Positions 23,425 to 34,427 of a DNA stretch of 64,000 nucleotides are shown piece by piece. The notes beneath the pieces are model-generated. The model had not been told where the DNA came from. It ran no database searches and saw only the letters and a list, made by a program, of their open reading frames with translations. This DNA comes from Glebionis coronaria. Taxonomy: Eukaryota; Streptophyta; Magnoliopsida; Asterales; Asteraceae. Every line of letters starts with the position of its first letter. The first letter of the stretch is position 1. The stretch covers positions 387,127,307 to 387,191,306 of the forward strand of contig CM046878.1 in NCBI GenBank assembly GCA_025667525.1, read 5' to 3'. Made by a program: the position numbers and the translations under genes.

Positions 23425-24230
23425 TTATTGCATGAGTTCGCTAGCTAGTTGCAGCCCAATCGCCTTGGCATGCTTAACTACCTTTCGTCTAGGCAAAGCC
23501 TAAGTTAAAGGATCGGCTACGTTATCATCTGTGTGAACTTTTATCAATTTGATTTCACGAGCTTCAACTTGTTCTCGGACGTAGTGATGTATACCCATAA
23601 AGTGTCTGGCGCCTTTCATGACTCCAGGGTCATTGGCAAATATTATTGCGGCAGAATTGTCACAATACATATCTATAGGTTCTTTAATTGAAGGCATCAC
23701 TCCAAGATCTTCAATAAAATTCCTAATCCAAACAGCTTCCATTGCAGCTTCTGAAGCAGCCATGTACTCAGACTGAGTAGCATGCATTGCAATCGTTGTC
23801 TGTTTCTTGCTTTTCCAGTCAGCTGCTCCTCCATTGATAACAAAAACGTAACCGGTCTGATACTTTGTATCGTCTTTATCACATTGCCAGGACGCATCAC
23901 AGAAACCTGTAACATTCAGTTTTGTGTCTAGTTTCCCTCCATATACCAAGAACATATCTTTCGTACTCCTCAAATACTTTAGGATATGTTTAACAGCAGT
24001 CCATTGGAGCTTCCCTGAATTTTGTTGGTATCTACTGACCAAGTTCTGAGCAAACGCCACATCAGGCCTTGTGCATCTAACAACGTACATTATAGATCCT
24101 ACAGCCGAAGCATAAGGCACCTTCTGCATGTATGCCTCCTCTTTAGGAGTTGATGCATCCATCTCATGACTCAGATTATGCTTAACTTCCATAGGTTGAA
24201 AACCTTTCTTGGAATTATGCATATTATACT
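23425..24230 (-). pseudogene. copia RNase H domain, one in-frame stop
   Basis: Open from 24222 to 23503. TAG at 23500-23502 replaces the Lys expected after ADPLT, and the same frame continues (ALPRRKVVKHAKAIGLQLASE) to a natural TAA at 23425. The RNase H acidic residues sit in GFCDASW, QSEYMAASEA and YCDNSAA. The enzyme removes RNA from the RNA-DNA hybrid. It continues from the RT piece to the right after a short shifted segment near 24225. Confidence 0.85.
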
Positions 24231-24944
24231 TCTTTAAAATCTTAAATCTTATCTATATAAGCATTTTGACATAGACCAATTAACCGTCTTTTTCTATCCC
24301 GATAGATCTTAATTCCCAGAATGTATGCAGCTTCTCCTAAATCCTTCATAGAAAAACATTTACCAAGATAATCCTTAACAGCTTTAAGTCTTGAAATGTT
24401 ACTTCCCATGATTAATATGTCATCAACATATATGACTAGGAATACTACATCACTCCCACTACCTTTGCGATATACACATGGCTCATCACGATTCTAAATA
24501 AATCCAAACTTTTTGATTTCTTCATCAAATCTTTTATTCCATTGACGTGATGCTTGCTTCAAACCATAAATGGATCTTTAAAGTTTGCACACATGTCCTG
24601 GATTCTCAGGATCAACATACCCTTCTGGTTGCTGCATATAGATGTCTTCATCTAAGCGGCCGTTCAAGAAGGCAGTTTTAACATCCATTTGCCATATCTC
24701 ATAGTCATAGTATGCTGTTATAGATATGAGAATCTTAATAGCTCTTAAGTCTGCTACAAGAGAAAATGTCTCCCCGTAGTCTACGCCAAAAGTTTGAGTA
24801 AAACCTTAAGCTACTAAAGGAGCTGTATAGGATTGTACTTTTATTCCATGTCGGTTTTCTTCTTGTATATCCACTTATTTCTCACTACTTTTGCATTCGG
24901 CGGTGGTTCTACAAGAATCCAAACATCATTTACTTTCATGGATT
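24231..24944 (-). pseudogene. copia reverse transcriptase, several stops and a shift
   Basis: Minus-strand translation shows WIYKKKTDM, DVKTAFLNG, QPEGYVDP, IYGLKQASRQW, the catalytic YVDD (about 24418-24432) and MKDLGEAAYILGI in the correct order. It is interrupted by a frameshift near 24850 and stops near 24575, 24497 and 24245. The catalytic aspartates are present, but the protein cannot be made whole. Confidence 0.8.
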
Positions 24945-26060
24945 TCATTTCCTCATCCATAGCAACCATCCACTTATCCTTCTCAGGATCAAGTATGGCG
25001 GATTTATAATTAACGATTCACCTAGACCCCCTAACTCATCATCATCCTCTATGTTAAGACATATATTGCTATTCGCGGTTTTAATCCTTTTGGATCTACG
25101 CAGAGGAACTAATTCCGGTGGAACCGCCAGACTTTCTTGTTCTACAAGAATTACATCGCTAGTGTTTTCAGAAGGTAATGTATCTATATGACTCTCTTCA
25201 AGATCATAATTTCTCCCACTAAATTCTTGACTTACAAGATCAGATTCAAGGAAGTCTCCATACCTAGCAATAATCACTTTGTTCTCAGGTGGATAATAAA
25301 AGTAGTAACCCATAGTTTCCTTAGGGTATCCTACAAAGATACATTTTACAGATCATTGTTAGAGTTTGTCACCCGAGTCACGTTTCACATACGCTTCGCA
25401 ACCCAGACCTTTAAATAAGATTAATATGGTTTCTTGCCATGCCATAGTTCATATGGTGTCTTATCGACCTTCTTTGTGGGAACCATATTTAAAATGCGAA
25501 CATCAGACTCTAAAGCATAATCCCAAAAGGATAAAGATAAAGTTGTAAGATTAAACATATATCGCACCATATCCAATAATGTACAATCTCCTTTCGGATA
25601 CACCATTTTGTTGTGGAGTATAGGGAGAAGTAAGATGTTGAACAATTCCATTCTCACTTAGATAATCTATAAAATCTTGACTTAAATATTCACCACCTCT
25701 ATCAGAACGAAGAGCTTTAATCTTCTTCCATAATTGCAGTTCTACTTCTGCTTTAAACACTTTGAATATTTCAAATACCTCAGGTTTATGCTTAAGTAAA
25801 TAAACATAACCATAACGGCTATAATCATCCGTAAATGTTAAGAAGTAGCTAGCACCTTTCCTTGACGTATGCCTAAGTGGTCCACACACATCAGTATATA
25901 TTAGTCCAAGTAGATCAGTAGATCTTTCAATATTACTATTAAAAGGTTTCTTTGTCATATTTCCAAAGATACAAGACTCACATTTATCAAATGATTCATC
26001 ATTGGTATTTTCCAAAAGACCTCCACTTTGAAGCTTTTGTATACGAGTCTTCCCAATATA
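24945..26060 (-). pseudogene. copia integrase and linker
   Basis: The DDE integrase core lies in 26015-25551: IYTDVCGPL carries the first Asp, ALRSDRGGEY the second, and the Glu lies in TPQQNGVSERR. A shift near 25600 moves into the piece 25657-25421 (MVRYMF, VPTKKVDKTPYELWHGKKP, the conserved C-terminal integrase wording). The linker 25313-24945 holds PLRRSKRIK, common before RT in this family. It carries at least two frame changes. The zinc-binding N-terminus lies in the degraded stretch to about 26060. Confidence 0.82.
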
Positions 26061-26600
26061 GGCAAGTCTACAATGTCAAAGATAAGAAGACTTCTTGTCA
26101 AACTTTATCTTCTTACTCATGCTAAAGACATATTTATTGTTCTTGGATTCATTATCATGCATGTCTATTTCATACACACCATTCACACAGATTGCATTAA
26201 AATAGAAAATACCATTTTCCAAACAGAATTCCATTGTTATCAATCGTGTGAACGATTCCATTATTCAACAAACAAGAAAAGGAAATAACACCCCTAACAA
26301 TTGTAGGTGCATAATGAAAATCATTTAAAATCAGTACTAAACCCGAAGGTAAAACTAGATTAAATGTTCCTATAGCTTCAACCACTGCTTGTGCGCCGTT
26401 GCCCACTTGTAGAAATTGTTCCCCATAGGAAAGCTTCCTTTCCAGATTAAACCCTGCAGCGTATTACAAATGTTAATACCACATCCCATATCATATACCC
26501 AGGAATTTATGTTGTATGATAAATTGAACATTTCAATCATAAATAAAGTACATGAACCTGCAGCGCTCTGCTCAGACTTCTTCTTTATTTCTCGCAATTC
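26061..26600 (-). pseudogene. copia protease, active site changed
   Basis: Pieces 26597-26370 and 26406-26197 overlap in different frames. The active-site segment reads SWVYDMGCGINICN, where family members have DTG: Met replaces Thr, which should abolish activity. The downstream LPSGLVLILNDFHYAP and GVISFSCL segments are standard for copia protease. The region between 26190 and 26061 is the degraded lead to integrase. Confidence 0.78.
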
Positions 26601-27046
26601 TTCGAGGTAAAGAGGCCAATTCCTCTTCCAATGACCACTTGCCTTGCAATGGTGACAAGTCTCATCCTTCTGAGATCTAATCTTCTTGACAAAGTTCTGC
26701 TTAGGTTTTGAATAAGTCGCAACTTGTTTACCCTTATCACCCTTGCCTTTCTTCTAATTCGCTTGCGGTTTTGGCTTACTCACTCTGCCCTTTTGAATGG
26801 TTAGTACAGAAGGCGTAGCGGTAGAGGCCTTCTCTTTCAACCCTTTTTCATAGTCAATGAGCATTGCATGCAAATCATTAATTGTCTTCCCCGTGTAATG
26901 CATATTATAGTTTCTAACGAAATCATTGAAGTCCTTGTTAAGGGACCTATTGATCAAGTTGATAGCCATATTATGATCATAGGGTTGTCCTAGTGCAATG
27001 AGTTGTTCCATATAACCCCTCATCTCCAAGTAATGGGCACTTACAA
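26601..27046 (-). pseudogene. gag: copia gag C-terminal part, cut at 27046
   Basis: The open piece 27029-26754 carries the LNRS..DF and HAMLIDYEKGLK segments of copia gag. A stop at 26754 precedes a Lys-rich stretch and a zinc knuckle CHHCKASGHWKRN (about 26655-26630), whose last Cys reads as Trp. The frame runs into the LTR start at 27047. The N-terminal half was moved away by the Tekay-like insertion and is not found elsewhere in the window. Confidence 0.8.
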
Positions 27047-27856
27047 TGTAAAACCCGCATGCTTTTACTATGAACAGTACACTTAGGATCGTACGTACAG
27101 GATTAAAACTTTCCTTTTATAACATGAACACGTATCATGAATATTAATTACAAGTATTACGTACGTGTTATAACACGATAAGTATTTATTACGTATTAAC
27201 ACACGTTAATTATTTCAATAATAATTATAATCACGAAGACACGAACATGAAATCATGAACGTAAATTAATCACGAACTAATATTACGTATGTATATATAT
27301 TTATTACGAGCACGAATAAATATATTAAGACACGAACGATAACTAATTAAATCACGTAAACACGACACGAGAACACGTAAATAATTAGAACACGGGAAAA
27401 CAACGGGTTTCCCCTTTGGGGGTCCACATACCCACGAAATTAGGGAAGAAAAAGGGCCAAGCCCATGCTATTTTTACCAAAGTAAGAAAAGCAGAAAATA
27501 TCTTTGTCATAATTCAAGATTTCACAAAAATATTAAAACCCTAGCCTCCTTTTCTCTCCTCTCTTGGCCGCCGGTTTTAAAACACCACAAGGAGGGTGTT
27601 GTTGATTTTTGGTGATCCAATTCTAGTAGATATCGTTCGTGTTATCATCCTCCTTTTGTTCACGTAATTGGTATAACCTTTAACCTTTTTCTTTTTATGT
27701 TTTGATTTATTTAATCACATAAAATCATGATGTTTTTAATAAACTAATTAAAAACAATCATGGGGTATAATCAATCATGGGTTTAGGGGTGTTTTTGTTG
27801 TGGCCGACACCTAACCGAACCCCAAAGGGGGTCTCGGCTTGGCTTATTTCACACCA

Positions 27857-27935
27857 CCGAGACCATATGGTCTCGGTATGGTGGTGGTGGTCCCTCTGCA
27901 GCAGCAAGGCAAGGGCAAACCCGACTTAGGTCGGG
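27857..27935 (+). repeat. GC-rich hairpins in Tekay-like LTR
   Basis: A perfect 20 bp palindrome CCGAGACCATATGGTCTCGG at 27857-27876 and a stem CCCGAC-TTAG-GTCGGG at 27920-27935. Both stems recur in the other LTR copies with different loops (48325-48440 and 56341-56456). Confidence 0.85.
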
Positions 27936-28431
27936 GTATGGTGATGGTTACGGGTCCGGTTCATGGGTTTTTAATCACGGGTCCGGTTCATGAATCATTT
28001 TTTTTTTGGTTTATGATTTTTACAAGTTATGTTATTTTTTAGACTTAAATTAAATTAATTAAAAGCATGAACATGATTAATTTAATTTACATGACTTAGG
28101 TTATTAATTTAATTATTAATTCATGAATTTTAACCGAAGTATTTATTTTAATTAGACTATATAATTAATTAATTATTAAAACCATGACTATAATTAATTA
28201 ATTTACATGACTTAGGTTATATTATTTATAGATAATAATACATGTTTTAACCTAAGATTTTACCTTATTTATTAAAAATCATGTTATATTTAATTAAATA
28301 CTTTAACCTATAGTTTAATTAATTTATATGTAATAATTAATAAACTATACTATATAATCACATGACTAGAATAATAATCAGAAAACACTTAAGCTTATAT
28401 AATTAGCTTAATTATCCAGCTTATATCTATT

Positions 28432-28690
28432 TATGGAAACTTTCTATTTTTAGAAACTTATTTATTTAAGGCAGCTAATCTATTTATGGAAACTTTCTAT
28501 TTTTAGAAACTTATCTATTTTAAGCAGTAATTCTATTTTTGGAAACTTTCTATTTTTGGAAACTTTCTATTTTTGGAAACTTTCTATTTTTGGAAACTTT
28601 CTATTTTTGGAAACTTTCTATTTTTGGTAAATTTCTATTTTAGGAAACCTGCTATTTTTAGAAAGTTACTTATTATTACACACAAGTATA
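28432..28690 (+). repeat. 17 bp minisatellite GGAAACTTTCTATTTTT
   Basis: About 12 full or partial units of CTATTTTTGGAAACTTT, with five or six almost identical in a row at 28530-28630. The related LTRs have only a few copies (47680-47755 and 55690-55770, opposite strand), so the array expanded in this copy. Confidence 0.88.
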
Positions 28691-29892
28691 ATAATACATG
28701 AAATACAAGTAATACTTAATCAGAATAGACAGAATATATGATAAACACAATATAAAGCTTAAATCAGTAAAACATGACATGAACATATAAAACAAGCTAA
28801 GACATGATATAAAACCACTTACGTATTCAGTAATCAGATACTTATACACGTATGTATTTATGTAGCATTAGTGATACCGAAGTAGGACTATCTTCCGTTC
28901 GTCTTCTTCATTCACTCGACATAAGGTACGGATTCTCCGTCCTTTCAGTATGGACATTCTTTCCTTATTAGGATTTCCCGTATGCAGCCAACTGTTTTCC
29001 CTATTATATGTTTTATATGTTTTGATTGCTTATGTTTATTTAGAATACCCAAAGCCATATACATGCATGACCAGTTTCACCTAGTTATGGAGGTACCATA
29101 ACCATAACACTAGAGGCACTGGTGTTATGACTTCCCCACGGCAGAGTGATTGCTCGTGGCGTCCCTTCAGCTTTTGGCCATATTATTATTATCAGGTGGG
29201 GCGTATGGGTGCATCCTAGTTACATGTTTTCAGCAGATTACTCAGTGTGAATGTGGTGTGTGCCTTGCATCCTTCACAAGGAGCTGATCCCTCCTACCTA
29301 AAACCAGTATATTAAATTAGAGGCAGTCCCTCTAATTTGCATGACGAGGTCACCCCTCCAAGTATTCATGCACGTTGATATTTCATGACCTATATTGGCT
29401 AATGGTAAATATGTTAAACAGTTTTTACAAGATAAACATAAGGCTTTTCAAACTATAAAACTAGTTTTACTAAGATATAACCAGGTTATCCAGGACATAG
29501 TTTCTTCCGTTGTTTCATGCTTATTGGCTTACATTACTCATTCTTTACTTGTATATCCGTGCACTGAGCGTTATGCTCAGCCGTTACTTTTACTTTCCTT
29601 TCCATGTCCCAAAACGGCAGGTACCTAAAGTTAGACTGGAGCATTTGGAGGACACGCATTGGATGGGAGCTACCTTAGACTTCTTCTCCTCATGCCTTCA
29701 TATTTATGCTTGTTTAGTCTTCCTTTTGTTCATTTACTTTATTTATGTTTTGGGCTTAGGTTTGGGAACCGATGTTTGATTCCGGTTTTCCCTATGGTCA
29801 TGTATGTTTAAGTACATATTACCTTGCATGCTTTGATGACACGCCATAATCACACGTGACATTGCATTTATCAAAATGGGGTATTACAATTA

Positions 29893-29904
29893 TGGTATCA
29901 GAGA
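29893..29904 (+). promoter_or_regulatory. Primer binding site, tRNA-iMet type
   Basis: TGGTATCAGAGA four bases after the LTR end, one mismatch from the iMet complement. Confidence 0.8.
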
Positions 29905-31039
29905 CAAGGCTTCGACCTGTAGGCTCTAAAACTTGACCTGTGACTAGTGGGTAGTCACCAGGAGCTTCCAAAGCCAACGCTTTTTATTCCACGAATTGAT
30001 GTTTTCAGCACATTAATGTTTTAACCATGATGTTTTCAGCACCTTGATGTTTTAACTTCGATGTTTTCATCGATATTGTTTTACTAATATGGATGGACAA
30101 CCGTCATTCATATTTAGTTATGTGTCATTGTTTCATGCACGATGTTCCTCATGAACTGTGGCTATGTGGACTGAACCCCAGTAGTTCATAATTAGTCACA
30201 TAAAAAATTTTCTGATAAGTTTTGACATATGAGTTTCATTTATTTATATTTCACGTATCATTGTTGCAGGAATTATGACTAGGTAATTGTTGGTATAGGA
30301 CTGGCTCTATTTAGTCGCATGTGCTTTTATCGAAACTTTTAACGGGGACCGACCCATAGGCGTCCCATCGCCATGTCTTTTTTTTTGGGACCGACCCATA
30401 GGCGTCCCCCCGCGCATATAAAGATTTTTATAAACTGCATCATGTATTCATGCACTGTTTTCATGCATAAAATTTTTCTCATGATTTAGTGGCATAATTT
30501 TTTTTTATGTCCCCTCATAAGTTAATATGTTGTATGTCAAGTATGTTTTCATACTGTCATGGTTAACTTCAGTTTCACGCTGATTATGCTATATAACTTC
30601 AGTTTCATCTCTCATGTTAAGTTGTTTCATGTTTCTCCATGATAATTTCGTCTTCATGTTGACTACGTTTTACGTCTCTTTGTTATTTATGCTTTCATGC
30701 AAGACATTGTTGGATTTCATTGAATCCTGCTTTCATGATAGTCATGGTTGGTTTTCATTGATCATGCTTTCAGGAAAATCATCTTGAATTTTGTGTAACC
30801 ACACTTTAACGTTTCTCTATGCAACCAGAATGAGGTATATACTGGCATTGCTAGGTTATCATGATGGTTTTTCTAACCGTTTAACCGATTATAGTTCTTT
30901 TAAAATCATGACAAATGATCGACCCCATACCGATCATTTCATGTGCACTCCATGTGTGCTCCATGTACCGTATTTCATGTGTATTACAAGTTCCTTAAAT
31001 CCATGTGTATTTCATTTGCAATACTTCAAGAGTATTCGC
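29905..31039 (+). other. Leader and eroded gag start of Tekay-like element
   Basis: No readable frame. Two GGGACCGACCCATAGGCGTCCC phrases (in parts, about 30347-30367 and 30388-30408) recur, and both correspond to the same phrase before gag of the 46424 element (about 54185-54215, opposite strand). This supports homology. Confidence 0.55.
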
Positions 31040-31520
31040 TAGTCAATTCTGAATCATCTCAGGCGTATTTTCAATTGCTGATATTCTACAAGATTGCTGA
31101 TGCCGCTCATAACTTGGAGATGTTACTAAAGGTTGATGTTGCTGATGTTCGGAGACGCTACGAGATGCGGATGTTGTTCACAACCTGGAGATCCTAGAAG
31201 ACGAAGACAAAGGCGTTGGAGCAAAGAAATTGGACGAGAAGATGCTTTACCATCAGACGATTTCCATCAATCATCGTCCTAAATTCTTAGTTACATGTCA
31301 CACGTTATTCAGTTGTCGTTTTAGTCATATGATTGCAAACCGGTACGAGTCGGCCACTCAGCTGAATAGTTACATGAATCACAGTCATGAGAATGACCGT
31401 CATAGAACTAACAGACAAGACGATAATAACAACTACTATGATGGCAACTAACCTAGCAATCGCAACCGAAGCTCCGACCGCGGACGTGATCAGAAATACA
31501 AAGGATCAGTGGTCCAACCG
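31040..31520 (+). pseudogene. gag: Degenerate Tekay-like gag
   Basis: Translation gives IADAAHNLEML, comparable to VADATRKLEML in gag at 53300. It then gives an Asn-rich stretch RTNRQDDNNNYYDGN and, after a stop, SNRNRSSDRGRD, matching the Asn/Arg-rich region before the zinc knuckle in that gag. A local repeat (GCTGATG..GAGATG) duplicates part of it. It is broken by stops and shifts. Confidence 0.6.
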
Positions 31521-32267
31521 ATCCGCCAATTTTTGCATAATAACCTAATATTTGTAGTCTTAATTGTTTCATATCTCAAGACACATGTCAAGACATCAGC
31601 CAAGACACATGTCTCACGTCTACTTTCTGAAGACGCATGTCAAGACACTAGTCAAGACACATGTCATGCTTACATTTCCTAAGACACGAGTCAACACACA
31701 TGACTCACGTCTAATTATGGAACATTTCTAAGAAATTCAGGGTACCCTCCAAAGGGTATATCCATTTTGTTATGCCATGTATTAATCAGGCCACAAGAAT
31801 TTCAGTAACATCACCGGTGTATCAGTAAGGTCAGTCACGTTCGCTGGATGACACTTTACTTTCTTGCACCTATATTTCATATGTTCATGACCATATCGGA
31901 CGTCATTCGTATTCCCCATGTGTACGAAGGTTTTCTTCAGCCAAATGATAAGATCCCAACTGATGATGCATTGCCTCGGACAGATGCGAGTTGAATTTAA
32001 TCCTAATTATGGACTACAAACAGCACACCATGCTATGATTCATGATTATGTACAGTAATGTTCAGGATCCTGAATACATTCAGCATGGTTTTCCATCAGG
32101 AAAATCTGTACAAATGATCTATGCTTTACAAGCACGTGCTTTGTTAGCCATGACTGCAAAATTTTAGTTGTCAGTTAAGACATGACCACCGAAGTTCCTT
32201 TTACGCATAACTAGACGAGTACTCCAAAATCTTCCCATACATTCCAAAAGAACCTTCAAGGAGAAGG
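31521..32267 (+). other. Eroded protease region, with repeated AAGACACATGTCA
   Basis: No protease motif is readable. 31578-31720 carries five or six copies of AAGACAC(A/G)(T/A)GTCA-like sequence. Most ACATGT cores are palindromic. The open frames are short and look like chance. Confidence 0.45.
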
Positions 32268-32501
32268 ACGGTAACATGAGATTATGTGTTGACCACCGTC
32301 GATGTAAACAAATCACCATTCATAACCGTTATTCTCCTCCACGTATTGAAAACATGTCTAATCAGCTTTAAGGTGTTAAACACTCTTCCAAGATAGGATT
32401 CATGATCATGCTGCCAACAGTGACGAGTGAAAGAGTAGGACATTCCCATGACTACTATTCGTACACGACTCGTTCATGCTAGATTTATGATTTTGAATTA
32501 G
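32268..32501 (+). pseudogene. Ty3 RT fragment, 5' side of the Athila-like insertion
   Basis: Translation near 32278-32400 reads LRLCVDHRRCKQITIHNRYSPPRIE, the eroded [20 protein letters not shown] segment of Ty3 RT. The rest of the fingers/palm region is frame-shifted up to the insertion at 32501. The RT resumes at 41318. Confidence 0.75.
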
Positions 32502-34179
32502 TGATAGGTGTGTAAACACCCATCCTTTTTACCACTTAATTACAATAATAACCGAGCCAAAACGTGTATTTTATGTCTTTTATGTCGGAATTATGCGAGG
32601 TTTGTGTTTTTGTTGTAATTTAGGACGAAAAGGTGAAAAGTGGAGAAAACACGGGCATTCACGGGCTTTTATTGAAGAAAAAGATGAAAGACAAAGTCAA
32701 GAAGTCAAGAGTGCAAAAGGAACGGAAGTCCAAGACCAATTCTGAAGATTTATCAAAGAAAAAGTCAAAAGACGGAAGTTTACTAAAAACCAAAGAACTC
32801 AAGTCTTATTTATTGAAGAATTAAAAGACGAGTCCAAAGAAATCCCGAGCCCAAAGTCATTAAAGTCCAAGATTAAAGAAGATTAAAGGCTTAAGGACCT
32901 AATGGTGCAATTAAGAGAAAATGAAGGAGGGGAGGAAGCTTCCTAAGCACCCCTTAATCCTCCCCTAAAAATAGTCATTAGATAAATCATTTTCATTTGG
33001 TTGGCTAGAGTGACACTAGTTCTTCCATCTTTAATTTTTGCACATTTACTTTTCATGTCAATTTAAATACATTGTCTTGCACTTTTAATACCTTTTAATT
33101 CCAAGTAAGTGTTCTTTAATTTTCTTGTTTTAATCTCTCATTCTACCTTTCTTTCTTTGCTTGATTTTTATGTTCATGTGTTTATTATCATGCTTATTTG
33201 ATTAAAGGTTATGTTTTTATGCTTTTGATTGTTTTGGTTTATTGATTTTTATAAGTTATTTGTGTTTATTTTAAGATTTCTTAAGTTTTTATAAAAGTTA
33301 TTTTTATATAAAAGTTTGTTTTCGTAAACTTTGTTTCATTTTGTGTTTTTAAAAGTCTTTAAATTGTAGCTTATTAGCTTTTTCTTACACGTCTTTGCTT
33401 AGGATTTTAGGTGTGTGCTTATTTGGTAATAGCTTATTAGTTTAGCTTATTTTCGATTCCTTTTACTGTATTCCGACCAGCTCTGGTCGGAAAAGGGTTT
33501 ATCATTCCGATCATAGTGATCGGATAAGGGTTTTGATATTCCGATTAGGGATTCCGAAGTATAATTCCGATCTGGGTGTTGTGTTGATATTCCGATTAGG
33601 AGTTAGTGACAAGGATTCCAATCCTTATTCCGATTAGGGGTTTCGATAAGCATTCCGATTGGCGCATCTTTAACTTTATTCCGATCAGGGTAAGTTGGTA
33701 TTCCGATCAGAAGTTTTGTTTGGTTATTCTGATCTGAAAAGGTGACAACATTCCGATCCGGTGTTTCCGATCATCATCATGTTGTCAACGCCAAGTGCAT
33801 TCTGATCGGAATGTATTCCGACGGTAGGGTTGTTTTACTATTTTGTCTTGTTTAATTTTTAAGTTGTCAGTTTAATACTTTGTCAAATTTTAATTCTCGT
33901 CACGCTTTAACTTTAAGTCATTTAATTAATTTACTTTTCAAAGTTTAAATATTGCACCCTTTCTTTTAATTAAACTTAGATTTAATTCCTCGCCATTTAT
34001 TTTAAATTAGTTTTAGATTTAATTTACACGCCATTTACTTTTAAGTTTTGCACTTTAATTTTAAAACAACGACAAATATTTTTCTTAACCAAAATCAACT
34101 GAGTCATACTTAAAATCATTTTTCAATTCGATTAGACATACGACAAAGAACTTTTTAACTGAGTAAAATCTAGTTATCA
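32502..34179 (+). repeat. 5' LTR of Athila-like element
   Basis: TGATAGGTGTG ... TAGTTATCA. It begins with a hairpin GGTGT-GTAA-ACACC (32507-32520). The TATA position of the 3' LTR is changed here (TAAAAATA at 32966-32973). It contains the ATTCCGATC cluster. The ORF 32633-32824 crosses no recognisable domain. Confidence 0.93.
33470..33822 (+). repeat. ATTCCGATC motif cluster in 5' LTR
   Basis: About 17 copies of ATTCCGA(T/C) and variants, beginning with GGTCGGAAAAGGGTTTATC and ending with GATCGGAATGTATTCCGACGG. It is nearly identical to the cluster in the 3' LTR. Confidence 0.9.
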
Positions 34180-34181
34180 AA

Positions 34182-34196
34182 TGGCGCCGCTGCCGG
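34182..34196 (+). promoter_or_regulatory. Primer binding site, tRNA-Asp type
   Basis: TGGCGCCGCTGCCGG two bases after the LTR. Athila elements are known to use tRNA-Asp with TGGCGCCGTTGCCGG, so there is one mismatch. This is the main ground for the Athila assignment. Confidence 0.88.
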
Positions 34197-34427
34197 CTAT
34201 TTCGTAAAGATTAACGGTTTTCTGTGAGAGACGCGTTGCTTTTTGGGATCCGTTCACTTGTGAGCGTTATTTTCTTGCACAAAAATATTCAAAAAACCAT
34301 AAAAATTAAAAATTGATAAAAATCCATAAAAATTAAAAATTTCAAAAATCCAAAAAGATTTTATTTTTATTGTGTATATATATTGTCTTTGCGTTTGGTA
34401 TTTTTTTTTTTTTGCCTTTGTAGGTGT

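Larger units (their letters stand above)
22589..27046 (-). mobile_element. Second Ty1/copia element, minus strand, interrupted
   Basis: Reading leftwards: part of gag (27046-26601), protease, integrase, linker, RT, RNase H (ending 23425), 3' noncoding, polypurine tract and a 42 bp remnant of 3' LTR. The right side is cut inside gag by the LTR at 27047. The left side is cut inside its LTR, apparently by the Athila-like element. The family wording (integrase YTPQQNGVSERR, RT YVDDILIMGS) is that of a copia lineage I know to be common in Asteraceae. Stops and shifts occur throughout, so it is dead. Confidence 0.85.
27047..29888 (+). repeat. 5' LTR of plus-strand Tekay-like element (2842 bp)
   Basis: Starts TGTAAAACCCGCAT, ends GGGGTATTACA. 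It matches the reverse complement of the LTRs at 46424-49084 and 54445-57095 at both ends (e.g. CTTGCATGCTTTGATGACACGCCATAA near the 3' end, in two parts). It includes a GC-rich hairpin block (27820-27935), an AT-rich run of TTAATTAA-type sequence and a 17 bp minisatellite (28432-28690). Confidence 0.85.

Noticed and set aside
28432..28690. Repeat array considered as CRISPR
   Set aside because: Units are contiguous 17 bp without unique spacers, in a plant LTR.
29395..29779. Hydrophobic ORFs near the end of the Tekay-like LTR
   Set aside because: They lie inside the LTR; the equivalent stretch in the related LTRs does not keep the frame.
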